Assembly (NCBI RefSeq): GCF_015352985.1 | Contig: NZ_JACYXF010000001.1 | Coordinates: 711,306 to 775,305 of the forward strand | DNA: 64,000 nt | Origin: Noviherbaspirillum malthae | Lineage (GTDB): Bacteria > Pseudomonadota > Gammaproteobacteria > Burkholderiales > Burkholderiaceae_D | Direction: 5' to 3' | In this document: positions 53,235 to 62,993 of the stretch, piece by piece | Position numbering within the stretch: position 1 is the stretch's first letter | Layout: each line of letters starts with the position of its first letter | The notes under the pieces: model-generated | Databases searched by the model: none | What the model saw: the letters and a program-made list of their open reading frames with translations, nothing else | What the model was told of the DNA's origin: nothing | Program-made: the position numbers and the translations under genes

Positions 53235-53431
53235 CAGGACTTGGTCTGATAGACGTAAGGCTGTTGCTTGACCCGGGATTCATCGGCGCGCTTGCGGGCG
53301 TCGAGGTCGATGGGGGCCTTGTCCCAGAAGATGGCGCGGCCGGCGCGCTGCTTCTGCTCCAGTTCAGGATCCTTCTGCTTCAGCTCTTTGAGGAATTTGG
53401 TGAAATCGGATTCGTATTGCGTGAATTTCAT
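53234..53431 (-). CDS. DUF3460 family small protein
   Basis: The 65-residue protein matches DUF3460, a small family found just upstream of scpA in betaproteobacteria. It is charged and helical (YESDFTKFLKELKQKDPE at the N-terminus) and contains the conserved RAIFWDKAPIDLD near residue 32. There is no signal peptide. Function is unknown. It is translationally coupled to scpA, which suggests a shared transcript, not necessarily a shared function. Confidence 0.88.
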   Translation of the reverse strand: MKFTQYESDFTKFLKELKQKDPELEQKQRAGRAIFWDKAPIDLDARKRADESRVKQQPYVYQTKS

Positions 53432-53596
53432 GATGGTCGTATCGCAAGATAAAAGCTGGCGCTATTCTAACCTGTCTTCCGTGCAAAACCTTTGTTTTGG
53501 CAAGGGTTTGCGCAGAATGGTACCGGGATGAAACAGCGGCCTGCATAACAGTCCGACAAGATTGGCGTATTCCGCAAACCGATGCAGCGGTGTAAC

Positions 53597-54076
53597 TTAA
53601 CGTCCCAGCAGGCAGCGCATGACGGTGGGCGACGGCTCCAGCGGATTGGCATGGCTGTATTCAAGTTCGGGCGCCATTTCGAAGCCAAAGGCTGCATACA
53701 GGTCCAGGAGGCGTTCCTGGTCGGCACGTACGCCCAGCCTGAGTTCGGTCACATCGGTGGCCTGCGCCTGATGGATGACCGCCTCGAGCAGATGCTGGGA
53801 CAGATGCTCGCCGCGGAACCTGGGCAGGACGCCCATGCGGCGGATTTCCCAGACATCCGGTTCGCTGTCCAGCGGCACCCAGCGTACCGAGCCGATCGGC
53901 TGGTCTTCCCGAAGGAGGATGAATCCGCCGCCGTGCTGCAGATCCTGGCGTACGCGCACGGCGGTTTCCCGATGTCCGCTGGATGTCACGACGACCTTGC
54001 CTGACCACGCTGCGCGCGTCAGGTCGGCGATCAGTTGCGAATCATCCAGCGTTGCTTCACGAACAACAACGTTCAT
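53597..54076 (-). CDS. GNAT family N-acetyltransferase
   Basis: The 159-residue protein has the GNAT fold: a substrate strand (GGFILLREDQPIGSVRW near 50-66) and the acetyl-CoA-binding region IRRMGVLPRFRGEHLSQHLLEAV near 78-100, where the R-x-x-G/A-type loop is changed to RFRGEHLSQ. The C-terminal DLYAAFGFE is typical. The acetyl acceptor cannot be deduced. It lies 44 bases after the metG stop. Confidence 0.88.
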   Translation of the reverse strand: MNVVVREATLDDSQLIADLTRAAWSGKVVVTSSGHRETAVRVRQDLQHGGGFILLREDQPIGSVRWVPLDSEPDVWEIRRMGVLPRFRGEHLSQHLLEAVIHQAQATDVTELRLGVRADQERLLDLYAAFGFEMAPELEYSHANPLEPSPTVMRCLLGR

Positions 54077-54120
54077 AGCAGTAGTGTTGAAAGGAGAGGG
54101 GGCTCCAACAGTTTAGTCTC

Positions 54121-56184
54121 TTAGCGTACCCGCATGCCCGGCTCGGCGCCCGGCCATGGATTGAGCACATAAATGCCCGGATTGGCCTTCTCGTCCGCGG
54201 ACGAGGCGGCCAGCACCATGCCTTCCGAAATGCCGAACTTCATTTTCCTCGGCGCGAGATTGGCTACCATCACGGTCAGCTTTCCTACCAGATCTTCAGG
54301 CTGATAGGACGACTTGATGCCGGAAAACACGTTGCGCATGCGTCCTTCACCCACATCCAGGGTGAGGCGCAGGAGCTTGTCCGACCCCTCGACATGTTCG
54401 CAGTTGACGATTTTCGCGATACGCAAGTCTATCTTGGCAAAGTCGTCGATCTTGATTTCCGGCGCAAGCTCTTCGATCCCGCTGCCTTCACCGGCCGTCT
54501 TTGCGTCGTCAGGTGCCGGCGCGCCTGCTGCCGGCGCCGGCATGTCGAACAGGGCATCCAGCATCTTTGGATCGACGCGCTGCATCAAATGTTCAAACGT
54601 GCCGATCGCTGACGGGCTGTTCTGCAGGTCGGCCCAGGTCAGTTCGCGTTCGATGCCGAACAGCGTGGAGACCTTGCGGGCCAGCGACGGCAGAATCGGT
54701 GCGAGATAGACGGACAGGTTGAAGAAGGCGCGCAGCAGGTTGCTGCAGACTTCCTGCAGTTCCTGGTTGTTGGCCGGATCCTTCGCCAGCTCCCAGGGCT
54801 TCTTGGTATCCACATACTGGTTGACTTCATCGGCCAGCGCCATGACGAGGCGGATGGCCTTGCCGTACTCGCGCGCTTCGAAAGCTTCGCGGATCGCCGG
54901 TTCCTCGACCGCAAAGCGCGGACTCCAGGTGATCTGCGGGCTCAGTTCGCCGCCGAAACGCTTGGTGATGAAGCCGGCCGCGCGGCTGGCGATGTTGACG
55001 TACTTGCCGATCAGGTCGGAATTGACGCGGGCGACGAAGTCTTCCGGATTGAAATCCACGTCTTCCACCTTGGCATTGAGCTTGGCGGCAATGTAGTAGC
55101 GCAGCCATTCCGGATTCATGCCAATGTCGAGATAGCGCAGCGGAGAAATGCCGGTGCCGCGCGACTTGGACATCTTTTCGCCGCTGACGGTGATGAAGCC
55201 GTGCACGAAGACGTTGGTCGGCACCTTCAGGCCGGAAAACTTCAGCATCGCCGGCCAGAACAGGGTATGGAAGTAGATGATGTCCTTGCCGATGAAGTGA
55301 TACTGCTCGGTCGTCGGGTCGTTCATAAAGGCCGCATAGTCGCGGCCGGTCTTGTCGAAGTAGTTTTTCAGCGAGGCAAGATAGCCGACCGGCGCATCCA
55401 GCCAGACATAGAAATACTTGCCCGGCGCATCCGGGATTTCGATGCCGAAATAGGGCGCATCGCGGCTGATGTCCCAGTCGCCCAGGCCTTCCTCGCCTTC
55501 CAGCCATTCCTTGGCCTTGTTGATGACTTCCGGCTGCAGGCGGTTCGGTTCCTGGGTCCATTCACGCAGGAAACTCACGCATTTCGGATCCGACAGCTGG
55601 AAGAAATAATGCTCGGACGATTTCAGGATCGGCGTGGCGCCGGACAGCGTCGAATAGGGGTTCTTCAGGTCGGTCGGCGCATAGACGGCGCTGCACACCT
55701 CGCAGGAATCGCCGTACTGGTCCTTGGCGCCGCACTTCGGACACTCGCCCTTGATATAGCGGTCCGGCAGGAACATGTTCTTGACCGGGTCGAAGAACTG
55801 CTCGATGGTCTTGGTGGTGATCAGCTTGGCGTCGTCGCGCAGGCGGCGGTAGATGTCCTGCGACAACTCGTGGTTTTCCCTGGCGTCGGTGGAGTGCCAG
55901 TTGTCGAAGCTGATGTGGAAGCCGTCGAGATACTGCTTGCGGCCAGCCGCGATATTGGCGACGAATTCCTGCGGCGTGATGCCGGCCTTTTCCGCCGCGA
56001 TCATGATCGGCGCGCCGTGCGCATCGTCGGCGCCGACGAAATGCACCTCGTTGCCTTGCATGCGCTGAAACCTGACCCAGATGTCGGCCTGGATATATTC
56101 CATGATGTGGCCGATATGGAACGCGCCATTGGCGTACGGCAGGGCGGTGGTGACAAACAGCTTGCGGGGCGGTGTGGTGCTCAT
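54121..56184 (-). CDS. metG: Methionyl-tRNA synthetase
   Basis: The 687-residue class I synthetase charges tRNA-Met. It has HIGH ([14 protein letters not shown] near residue 22), the zinc knuckle [17 protein letters not shown] near 145, [10 protein letters not shown] near 335 and a C-terminal tRNA-binding (EMAP/Trbp111-like) domain beginning [20 protein letters not shown] near 585. The frame is open to 56346, but ATG 56184 ([20 protein letters not shown]) is the family start. It is divergent from gltX. Confidence 0.96.
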   Translation of the reverse strand: MSTTPPRKLFVTTALPYANGAFHIGHIMEYIQADIWVRFQRMQGNEVHFVGADDAHGAPIMIAAEKAGITPQEFVANIAAGRKQYLDGFHISFDNWHSTDARENHELSQDIYRRLRDDAKLITTKTIEQFFDPVKNMFLPDRYIKGECPKCGAKDQYGDSCEVCSAVYAPTDLKNPYSTLSGATPILKSSEHYFFQLSDPKCVSFLREWTQEPNRLQPEVINKAKEWLEGEEGLGDWDISRDAPYFGIEIPDAPGKYFYVWLDAPVGYLASLKNYFDKTGRDYAAFMNDPTTEQYHFIGKDIIYFHTLFWPAMLKFSGLKVPTNVFVHGFITVSGEKMSKSRGTGISPLRYLDIGMNPEWLRYYIAAKLNAKVEDVDFNPEDFVARVNSDLIGKYVNIASRAAGFITKRFGGELSPQITWSPRFAVEEPAIREAFEAREYGKAIRLVMALADEVNQYVDTKKPWELAKDPANNQELQEVCSNLLRAFFNLSVYLAPILPSLARKVSTLFGIERELTWADLQNSPSAIGTFEHLMQRVDPKMLDALFDMPAPAAGAPAPDDAKTAGEGSGIEELAPEIKIDDFAKIDLRIAKIVNCEHVEGSDKLLRLTLDVGEGRMRNVFSGIKSSYQPEDLVGKLTVMVANLAPRKMKFGISEGMVLAASSADEKANPGIYVLNPWPGAEPGMRVR

Positions 56185-56379
56185 TTGGCAATGCTTATCG
56201 AAGTAAAACTGCCATTCTAGCAGTGCGGAGGCGCTTGCCGCAGCGGGATGGCCGACAGAATGCCCGCGGCCGGTCCGGGAGGCGAGCAGCGCAGGTGTGG
56301 ACGCTCCTTGTCGACAAGGTAAAATAGCGCATCTTTCATCCATCACGGCTTTGGCGACCCAAGGCCGTTTTTATTTGCC

Positions 56380-57774
56380 ATGACTGTCCGCACCCGATTT
56401 GCTCCCAGCCCGACCGGCTATCTTCACCTCGGCGGCGCACGCACCGCGCTGTTCTCCTGGGCATATGCCCGCCATTTCGGCGGCACCTTCATCCTGAGGA
56501 TCGAGGATACCGACCTCGAACGCTCGACGCCGGAAGCGGTGCAGGCGATCCTGGACGGCATGAACTGGCTCGGCCTGCATCACGACGAAGGCCCGTTCTA
56601 CCAGATGAAGCGCATGGACCGCTATCGCGAAGCCGTGGCGCAGATGCTGGAGGCCGGAACCGCCTACCATTGCTACTGCACGCCGGAAGAGGTCGAGGCG
56701 ATGCGCGAACGCCAGCGGGCGATCGGCGAGAAGCCGCGCTACGACGGCACCTGGCGTCCCGAACCGGGCAAGACCCTGCCTGTGATCCCGGAAGGCCGCA
56801 AGCCGGTGGTGCGCTTCAAGAATCCGCTGGACGGCGATGTGACCTGGAATGACGTGGTCAAGGGACAGATCACCATTTCGAACCGCGAACTGGACGACCT
56901 GGTGATTGCACGTCCGGACGGAACACCCACCTACAATTTCTGCGTGGCGATCGACGACTGGGACATGAAGATCACCCACGTCATCCGCGGCGACGACCAT
57001 GTGAACAATACGCCGCGCCAGATCAACATCCTGCGCGCACTCGGCGCCCCCTTGCCGGAGTACGGACATGTGCCGATGATCCTCGGTGCCGACGGCGAAA
57101 AGCTTTCCAAGCGTCATGGCGCGGTCAGCGTGATGGAATATCCGGCGCAGGGTTTCCTGCCCGAGGCGATGCTCAACTACCTGGCCCGCCTCGGCTGGAG
57201 CCATGGCGATGATGAAATCTTTTCGATGGAACAATTCCGCGAGTGGTTCGACCTCGACCATCTGTCGAAGTCGCCCGCGCAATTCAATCCGGAAAAGCTT
57301 GCATGGCTGAACAACCACTATATCAAGCAGGCGGACAATGCCCGTCTCGAGGCATTGGCGCGGCCGGTGCTGGAAAGGGAAGGAGCGAAGTTCGAAGGCA
57401 ATCCTCCCGTGCAGGCCGTCATTGCCCTGATGAAGGAGCGGGCCAACACGGTCAATGAACTGGCCGATGCCGCCATGCTGTTCTATCGCGAGCCGCAACC
57501 GGATCCCTCCCTCGTGACCCAGCATGTCACCGAAGCGGTGAAGCCGGCGCTGGTACAGTTTGCGGAACAGTGCAAGGCCATTGAATGGAACAAGGCTGCC
57601 ATTGCCGCAGCGATGAAGGAAGTGCTTGCAGCGCACAAGCTGAAGATGCCTCAGCTGGCGATGCCCCTGCGTCTTGCCATTACAGGGCAGCTGCAGACGC
57701 CGTCCATCGATGCGGTGCTCGAGCTGTTCGGCCGGGATGTCGTGCTGTCGCGCCTGCAGAAGTTTGTCGGCTGA
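56380..57774 (+). CDS. gltX: Glutamyl-tRNA synthetase
   Basis: The 464-residue class I synthetase charges tRNA-Glu. The HIGH-equivalent is [18 protein letters not shown] near residue 9, followed by [15 protein letters not shown] near 42, and the KMSKS-equivalent [16 protein letters not shown] near 240. It is a discriminating-type length. A tRNA-Glu gene lies 200 bases downstream, after a tRNA-Ala. Confidence 0.96.
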   Translation: MTVRTRFAPSPTGYLHLGGARTALFSWAYARHFGGTFILRIEDTDLERSTPEAVQAILDGMNWLGLHHDEGPFYQMKRMDRYREAVAQMLEAGTAYHCYCTPEEVEAMRERQRAIGEKPRYDGTWRPEPGKTLPVIPEGRKPVVRFKNPLDGDVTWNDVVKGQITISNRELDDLVIARPDGTPTYNFCVAIDDWDMKITHVIRGDDHVNNTPRQINILRALGAPLPEYGHVPMILGADGEKLSKRHGAVSVMEYPAQGFLPEAMLNYLARLGWSHGDDEIFSMEQFREWFDLDHLSKSPAQFNPEKLAWLNNHYIKQADNARLEALARPVLEREGAKFEGNPPVQAVIALMKERANTVNELADAAMLFYREPQPDPSLVTQHVTEAVKPALVQFAEQCKAIEWNKAAIAAAMKEVLAAHKLKMPQLAMPLRLAITGQLQTPSIDAVLELFGRDVVLSRLQKFVG

Positions 57775-57806
57775 TTTCGCGAAATTCGCAGAATTCACAA
57801 AAGGAC

Positions 57807-57835
57807 TTACGGCTGAGAAAAAACTTTGCTATACT
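57807..57835 (+). promoter_or_regulatory. Candidate promoter of the tRNA-Ala/tRNA-Glu unit
   Basis: TTACGG (57807-57812) and TATACT (57830-57835) are separated by 17 bases, the optimal sigma70 spacing. The -10 matches 5 of 6 positions. Transcription would begin near 57842, ten bases before the tRNA-Ala. Confidence 0.6.
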
Positions 57836-57851
57836 CTTGTTTCTTCGCGAC

Positions 57852-57927
<76 letters not shown>

Positions 57928-57976
57928 CGCGACAAGGTAGTACGAAGTAAAATAGGCTGCAGTACGACAGGTTTCT

Positions 57977-58052
57977 GTCTCCATCGTCTAGAGGCCTAGG
58001 ACATCACCCTTTCACGGTGAGTACCGGGGTTCGAATCCCCGTGGAGACGCCA
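57977..58052 (+). tRNA. tRNA-Glu (anticodon TTC)
   Basis: A 76-base cloverleaf with encoded CCA. The acceptor GTCTCCA/TGGAGAC is perfect, the anticodon stem TCACC/GGTGA encloses CTTTCAC with anticodon TTC, and the T-arm CGGGG-TTCGAAT-CCCCG is perfect. It lies 49 bases after tRNA-Ala and is probably co-transcribed. Confidence 0.95.
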
Positions 58053-58056
58053 AGTT

Positions 58057-58086
58057 AAAACGCCACGCAATCGCGTGGCGTTTTTC
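58057..58086 (+). terminator. Intrinsic terminator of the tRNA unit
   Basis: CGCCACGC (58061-58068) and GCGTGGCG (58073-58080) form a perfect 8-bp stem with a four-base loop, flanked by AAAA on the left and followed by TTTTTCTTTT on the right. It lies directly after the tRNA-Glu. Confidence 0.9.
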
Positions 58087-58249
58087 TTTTCTGCGGCGTT
58101 TTCGTTATCCGGTTATTCAATCAGTTTGTCCTGTGGCACGAGCGGCAGGTAACATGCACGAGTTGCTCGGTCATTCTCCCTGGCGCGTCATGCCGCTCAG
58201 CTCAAGACGTTCATGAGTTCGCACATGCGGCCGGCATGGAAACACTCCT

Positions 58250-59461
58250 ATGCAAATGTCCTCTGATAAAAGCAGCGCTGCCTCTCTCGCCCTTTTCTGC
58301 AAGGTGGTCGACAACTTCGGCGACATCGGCATTTGCTGGCGCCTTGCGCGTCAGCTGCGGCAGGAGCACGGCATTGACGTCACCTTGTGGGTGGACGATC
58401 TCCGCAGCTTCCAGCGGATTTGTCCCGCTGTCGTACTCGATGCTCGCCTGCAGCCGATCGATGGTGTGGCGGTCCGTCACTGGGATACTCAGGACGGCAC
58501 ATATTCGACGGGCGACATCGCCGATATCGTCATTGAATTCTTCGCATGCGATATCCCTCCCGGCTATATCGATGCAATGGCCGCATGCGAACCGCGCCCG
58601 GTCTGGCTCAATCTGGAAGGCTTGAGCGCGGAGGAGTGGGTCGAGGGTTGCCATACCCTGCCGTCGCCGCATCCGCGCCTGCCATTGACGAAGTACTTCT
58701 TTTTCCCGGGCTTCACGAGCAAGACGGGCGGTCTGCTGCATGAATCCTCGCTGGAAGAGCAGCGTGAGCGCTTCCAGTCCGATCCGGCGGCGATGTCGGC
58801 GTTTCTCGAACGGCTTGGCCTCATGCCGAAGGAGATCGGCTCGTTGAAGGCGAGCCTGTTCTGCTATCCGCACGCCCCGGTGCCGGCGCTGTTCGATACA
58901 TGGCGAAGCGGCGGTGCGCCTGTCACTTGCCTGGTGCCGGAGGGCGTAGCCATCGACGCCGTGGAGGACTTCCTCGGCGAGCAGCCCGTACCCGGCGTCT
59001 CGCGCACCCGCGATGCGCTTACGGTGCGTGTCCTGCCTTTCCTGCCTCAGGAGGACTACGACAAGCTGCTATGGGCATGCGATCTCAATTTCGTCAGGGG
59101 CGAAGATTCCTTTGTCCGGGCGCAGTGGGCCGGCAAGCCTTTCATCTGGCATATTTATCCGCAGGACAAGAACCTGCATCACAAGAAATTGCGCGCCTTC
59201 CTGCAGCGGTATCAAGCCGGTATCGGAAGCATCGACAGCATTTCCGAACTGTCCCTGCGCTGGAACGGCGCATGGATTGCAGATGAAGGCGGCCGGGAAA
59301 GCTGGGCCGGGCTCTGGCGGACATTTGAAAAAGACATGCCCGGCATTGCCCGCGGAGCCGGCGACTGGCGGCGCGACATGCTTGTGCATGGCGACCTTGC
59401 TATGAATCTGCTGAAGTTCGTTCACTCCATCAGGTCTGATGCGGCGCAAAAGAAGGTATAA
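58250..59461 (+). CDS. earP: EF-P arginine rhamnosyltransferase EarP
   Basis: The 403-residue glycosyltransferase transfers rhamnose from dTDP-rhamnose to Arg32 of EF-P. The N-terminal VVDNFGDIGICWRLARQL carries the two conserved Asp (residues 21 and 25), and NFVRGEDSFVRAQWAGKPFIWH near 280 carries the conserved Glu-Asp pair, both reported as important in characterised EarP proteins. The gene lies immediately upstream of efp, whose product has Arg at position 32, which matches this pathway and not the EpmA lysine route. Confidence 0.95.
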   Translation: MQMSSDKSSAASLALFCKVVDNFGDIGICWRLARQLRQEHGIDVTLWVDDLRSFQRICPAVVLDARLQPIDGVAVRHWDTQDGTYSTGDIADIVIEFFACDIPPGYIDAMAACEPRPVWLNLEGLSAEEWVEGCHTLPSPHPRLPLTKYFFFPGFTSKTGGLLHESSLEEQRERFQSDPAAMSAFLERLGLMPKEIGSLKASLFCYPHAPVPALFDTWRSGGAPVTCLVPEGVAIDAVEDFLGEQPVPGVSRTRDALTVRVLPFLPQEDYDKLLWACDLNFVRGEDSFVRAQWAGKPFIWHIYPQDKNLHHKKLRAFLQRYQAGIGSIDSISELSLRWNGAWIADEGGRESWAGLWRTFEKDMPGIARGAGDWRRDMLVHGDLAMNLLKFVHSIRSDAAQKKV

Positions 59462-59594
59462 TGCGCGGTTGATTTGGAGCCTGTGCTAAACGTTGATTTT
59501 TCGAATACACGTCTGACACGTCTCCTGAAGGCGCCGTTGGTCCCATGAGGCCGCAGATGGTTTTTATGCAATTTATTTTTTACGTATATTCTCT

Positions 59595-60170
59595 ATGAAA
59601 CCTGCAAAAGAAGTTCGCGTTGGCAATATCATCATGGTGGACGGCAAGCCTTTCATCGTACTGCGTTCCGACGTCAATGGTTCGAGCCGCACAGGCTTCA
59701 CCTACAAGTGGAAGATGAAGAATCTTCTGACGAATGCTCCCCTGGAAAACGTCTTCCGCGGCGACGACAAGTTCGACGTCGTCGTCCTCGACAAGAAGCC
59801 CGTCACTTATTCGTATTTCGCCGATCCGCTGTACGTCTTCATGGATGAAGAGTACAACCAGTACGAGATCGAGGAAGAGAACCTTGGCGAAGCACTGAAC
59901 TACCTGAAGGACGGCATGGAGTGCGAAGCCGTTTTCTATGACGGCAAGGCGATCTCCGTTGAATTGCCGATCACGATTGCCCGTGAAATCGTCTACTCGG
60001 AACCGGCTGTCAAGGGCAATACTTCCGGCAACGTGCTGAAGGATGCCCAGATCGAGAACGCCATCGAAGCCAAGCGTTTCACCATCCAGGTACCGCTGTT
60101 CGTCAGCCAGGGCGACGTGATCGAAATCGACACCCGCACCAACGAATACAAGCGCGTGGTTCGCAACTAA
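59595..60170 (+). CDS. efp: Elongation factor P (Arg32 type)
   Basis: The 191-residue, three-domain tRNA-mimic relieves ribosome stalling at polyproline. The tip loop of domain I reads NGSSRTGF with Arg32, the EarP target, in place of the lysine modified by EpmA/EpmB. Domains II and III are complete through [13 protein letters not shown]. It follows earP after 133 bases and is followed by a strong terminator. Confidence 0.96.
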   Translation: MKPAKEVRVGNIIMVDGKPFIVLRSDVNGSSRTGFTYKWKMKNLLTNAPLENVFRGDDKFDVVVLDKKPVTYSYFADPLYVFMDEEYNQYEIEEENLGEALNYLKDGMECEAVFYDGKAISVELPITIAREIVYSEPAVKGNTSGNVLKDAQIENAIEAKRFTIQVPLFVSQGDVIEIDTRTNEYKRVVRN

Positions 60171-60210
60171 ATCCGCGAGTTTGCATCGCCTGATGCAAGG
60201 CCGAAAAGAA

Positions 60211-60243
60211 AAACGCCGCACGGTTTCGTGCGGCTTTTTTTTT
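60211..60243 (+). terminator. Intrinsic terminator after efp
   Basis: GCCGCACG (60215-60222) and CGTGCGGC (60227-60234) form a perfect 8-bp stem with a GTTT loop, followed by nine T. Confidence 0.92.
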
Positions 60244-60312
60244 GCGGGCAGTGCTTTACCCATGTGGTACTTCGCGGTATAAACATCCGTTCCAATTCAT
60301 CGAGCCGCATCC

Positions 60313-60687
60313 ATGAAGCATTCCATTTTCATCCTGTCATTGGTTGCCGCCGCTTTGGCCGGCTGTGCGTCTTTTTCCCCTGCGCCGTCAGGGGATGCGT
60401 CTCAGCCGGCGGCTTCGGCGCAGGGCAAGCGGAATCCGGATGCAAATGGCAGCCGGGTGCAGGTTCAGGATGAGGCCGGTGCCGTTGTCGTGCAAAAGGT
60501 CGAATTCAAGTCGGGCATTTCTTCCGCTACCGTCGAGCGGCTTGCGAAAGAGCACGGCTGCGTCGGCAGCGGAGGCGCAGGCTTGATGACCGAGAAGGGC
60601 CCGGTCGAGGTCTACCGCATGCAATGCGAGAACGGCAAGACCTTCCTGGCAAGATGCGAACTGCGCCAGTGCCGCCCGATGCGCTGA
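60313..60687 (+). CDS. Small lipoprotein of unknown function
   Basis: The 124-residue protein has a lipoprotein signal (HSIFILSLVAAALAGC, lipobox LAGC, Cys18 as the lipidated residue), a Pro/Ala/Ser-rich linker to about residue 40, and a compact domain with three further cysteines (HGCVGSGG, RMQCENG, RCELRQC), suited to disulfides in the periplasm. I do not recognise the domain. It lies between the efp terminator and a convergent oxidoreductase. Confidence 0.85.
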   Translation: MKHSIFILSLVAAALAGCASFSPAPSGDASQPAASAQGKRNPDANGSRVQVQDEAGAVVVQKVEFKSGISSATVERLAKEHGCVGSGGAGLMTEKGPVEVYRMQCENGKTFLARCELRQCRPMR

Positions 60688-60713
60688 GCCCGCTGAGCCA
60701 ACTGCGCCTCATG

Positions 60714-60743
60714 AAAAAAGCCCTTCCGTCTGCGGGAAGGGCT
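60714..60743 (-). terminator. Intrinsic terminator for the oxidoreductase gene
   Basis: AGCCCTTCC (60719-60727) pairs with GGAAGGGCT (60735-60743); on the minus strand the stem is followed by a run of T (A-run 60714-60719 on the plus strand). It ends the minus-strand gene at 60789 and may also block plus-strand read-through. Confidence 0.8.
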
Positions 60744-60788
60744 CGGCGGTCGAAAAGCTGAACAGCGGAACAGCTTCCAGTATCTTGA

Positions 60789-61823
60789 TTACTCTTCGTC
60801 TGCGACCTGCAGAATAAGCTTTCCGAAGTTTTTGCCTTCGAACAGCATCAGCAGGGCTTCATGGAATTTGTCCAGTCCCGACACGATGTCTTCGCGCGTC
60901 TTGAACGTGCCTTCCTTCATCCATTTGCCCATGTCGGCGACGGCAACCTGGTAGCGGTCCGCATAATCGAAGACCACCATGCCTTCCATGCGGGCGCGGT
61001 TCACGAGCAGCGACATGTAGTTGGCGGGACCCTTGACCGGCGTCGTATTGTTGTATTGCGAAATCGCGCCGCAGATGACGATGCGGGCGCGCATCGCCAG
61101 CTTGGCGAGCACGTGGTCGAGGATTTCGCCGCCCACGTTGTCGAAATAGACGTCGACACCATTGGGGCAATGTTTTTTCAAGCCGTCGCGAACCGATTCA
61201 TTCTTGTAATCGATGCAGGCGTCAAAGCCGAGTTCGTTGACCACGAAATCGCATTTTTCCTTTCCGCCAGCGATGCCGACCACGCGGCAGCCCTTGTGCT
61301 TTGCGACCTGGCCGACCGTCTGGCCGACTGCGCCGGCTGCGCCCGACACGACGACGGTTTGTCCCGGCTGGGGCTGTCCGACTTCGAGCAGGCCGAAGTA
61401 GGCCGTCATGCCCGGCATGCCGAGTGCATTCAGGTATTTCGGGAGCGGCGCCATCGCCGGATCGACCTTGTGGAAAGCGCCTGCCTTGTCATCCGCTGCG
61501 CCGATCCAGTACTGCTGGACGCCGACCGTGCCGGAAACATAATCGCCGACCGCGAATTTGGGCGACTTCGATGCGATGACCTTGCCGATGCCGCCGGCGC
61601 GCATCACTTCATCGATGGCGACAGGGCGGATATACGATTTGCCTTCATTCATCCAGCCGCGCATCGCCGGGTCGAGCGAGAGATAGATGTTCTTGACAAG
61701 AATCTCGCCGTCCGCAAGTTCGCGAACCGGTTCCGACACGGATTTCCAGTCGGTCGGTTTGGGCAGGCCGACAGGGCGCGCGGCAAGGCGAATCTGCTGG
61801 TTCGTGAGGGCAGTCGTGGTCAT
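60789..61823 (-). CDS. NADP-dependent oxidoreductase (MDR, CurA/LTB4DH-like)
   Basis: The 344-residue zinc-independent medium-chain reductase has VVVSGAAGAVGQTVGQVAKH near residue 152 (nucleotide-binding turn; AxxGxxG type) and the family N-terminal RPVGLPKPTDWKSV. DVYFDNVGGEILDHVL near 225 and RIVICGAISQYNN near 245 are typical of the CurA and leukotriene-B4 dehydrogenase branch, which reduces alpha,beta-unsaturated carbonyls with NADPH. A palindrome upstream suggests TetR-type control. Confidence 0.9.
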   Translation of the reverse strand: MTTTALTNQQIRLAARPVGLPKPTDWKSVSEPVRELADGEILVKNIYLSLDPAMRGWMNEGKSYIRPVAIDEVMRAGGIGKVIASKSPKFAVGDYVSGTVGVQQYWIGAADDKAGAFHKVDPAMAPLPKYLNALGMPGMTAYFGLLEVGQPQPGQTVVVSGAAGAVGQTVGQVAKHKGCRVVGIAGGKEKCDFVVNELGFDACIDYKNESVRDGLKKHCPNGVDVYFDNVGGEILDHVLAKLAMRARIVICGAISQYNNTTPVKGPANYMSLLVNRARMEGMVVFDYADRYQVAVADMGKWMKEGTFKTREDIVSGLDKFHEALLMLFEGKNFGKLILQVADEE

Positions 61824-61865
61824 GATGTCTCCTTTGTTTGACAGGGTGGCAGTACTATAACTCGA

Positions 61866-61885
61866 AATGAACGGTCGTTCTTTTT
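61866..61885. promoter_or_regulatory. Palindrome upstream of the oxidoreductase (TetR-like operator candidate)
   Basis: AAATGAACG-GT-CGTTCTTTT is an inverted repeat with 9-base arms and one mismatch, about 45-60 bases upstream of the start at 61823. Its GAACGGTCGTTC core resembles operators of TetR/AcrR regulators that control detoxifying reductases. No regulator gene is adjacent, so the binding protein is unknown. Confidence 0.45.
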
Positions 61886-62122
61886 TATAAAGTGTAACAG
61901 ACGAAAATCGTTTTGAACTTTCCCGCTAGCATGCTGACCAAGTGAGGAGCCGCAACATTGCTGCGGTTCAAGAGGTGGGGAGGTGGAGTCAAGGGGCTCT
62001 TTTTCCTTTAGCGCCTACGCAAGATAAGTGTTGCCTCGTTCACGACGCGATGGGAATGCCATGGCGTTCCCATGACATCGCAACCTTCACGTTCTAACCA
62101 TACAGATTTTTTAGGAGTTCAC

Positions 62123-62665
62123 ATGCTTCGTTCCGAAACGCTCTTTGGCAAACGCGATGCCAACACCGGCAACTCTCCCCTGAACACTGCCAGTGGCATC
62201 GTCCCGACCGGCACGTCGGGCCTCAGCAAGACCGTTTCCACCGTTAGCGGTACATCGGCTTCCACGACATCCAATGTCGAAAACGTCAACGTCAGCAGCA
62301 CCAACGAAGGCGGCAGCAAACTGATCGTCGGCCCGAATATCAAGCTCAAGGGCGTCGAGATCACCGATTGCGACACGCTCGTCGTCGAAGGCCGCGTTGA
62401 AGCCACCATCGATTCCCGCGTGATCCAGATCGCCGAGCGCGGCGCGTTCAAGGGTTCGGCCGAGATCGACATCGCCGAAATCCACGGCGAATTCGACGGC
62501 GACCTGACCGTGCGTCAGAAGCTGGTGATCTATTCGACCGGCAAAGTAACCGGCAAGGTCCGTTACGGCAAGGTTGTCATCGAAGAAGGCGGCCAACTGT
62601 CGGGCGATATCCAGGTTGGCGCCGGCGCCGCCTCCAAGAACCTGAGCGTCGCCAAGGTAGGCTGA
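62123..62665 (+). CDS. Bactofilin family protein
   Basis: The 180-residue protein has a disordered Ser/Thr-rich N-terminus (about 65 residues) and a DUF583/bactofilin domain (about 65-165), a right-handed beta-helix read from regular hydrophobic steps such as LIVGPNIKLKGVEITDCDTLVVEG and HGEFDGDLTVRQKLVI. Bactofilins polymerise without nucleotide and scaffold cell-shape or polar proteins. ATG 62123 has TAGGAG upstream; the frame is open to 62072. No peptidase gene of the usual partner type is adjacent. Confidence 0.88.
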   Translation: MLRSETLFGKRDANTGNSPLNTASGIVPTGTSGLSKTVSTVSGTSASTTSNVENVNVSSTNEGGSKLIVGPNIKLKGVEITDCDTLVVEGRVEATIDSRVIQIAERGAFKGSAEIDIAEIHGEFDGDLTVRQKLVIYSTGKVTGKVRYGKVVIEEGGQLSGDIQVGAGAASKNLSVAKVG

Positions 62666-62993
62666 TAGCCTGAAATCAGGCGACTAGACGGGGCGCGAGA
62701 GCGCTTCCGACTTGCAGATCAAGGGCAAGCCGTCACTGCTTGGAGTACCCGCGCTGACGAACCAGTTTGCCCAGTCGGTTTGAACGGCCAGCATGTGAAC
62801 GCGTTCGGTTGCGGAATGAGGCCGGCAGACTTTGCATGAGACATAACCCGGATACGCGCTGCGTTCCGGGTTTTTGTTTTGGCATCATCAATCCGGCATT
62901 CAGGAGGATGTCATCCGCCCACGCCGCGTTGGAATTGCCAAAGCCGTGCGACAATAGCGGACTTCGGTTTGTCCGCAATATCAAAACTTCATC
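62666..62993. other. 328-base gap before purU
   Basis: Apart from the intrinsic terminator at 62845-62880 and the probable leader of purU just before 62994, I see no supported gene or repeat. Confidence 0.6.
62845..62880 (+). terminator. Intrinsic terminator between bactofilin and purU
   Basis: AACCCGGA (62845-62852) and TCCGGGTT (62865-62872) form an 8-bp stem with a 12-base loop, followed by TTTGTTTT. It lies 180 bases after the bactofilin stop. Confidence 0.75.
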
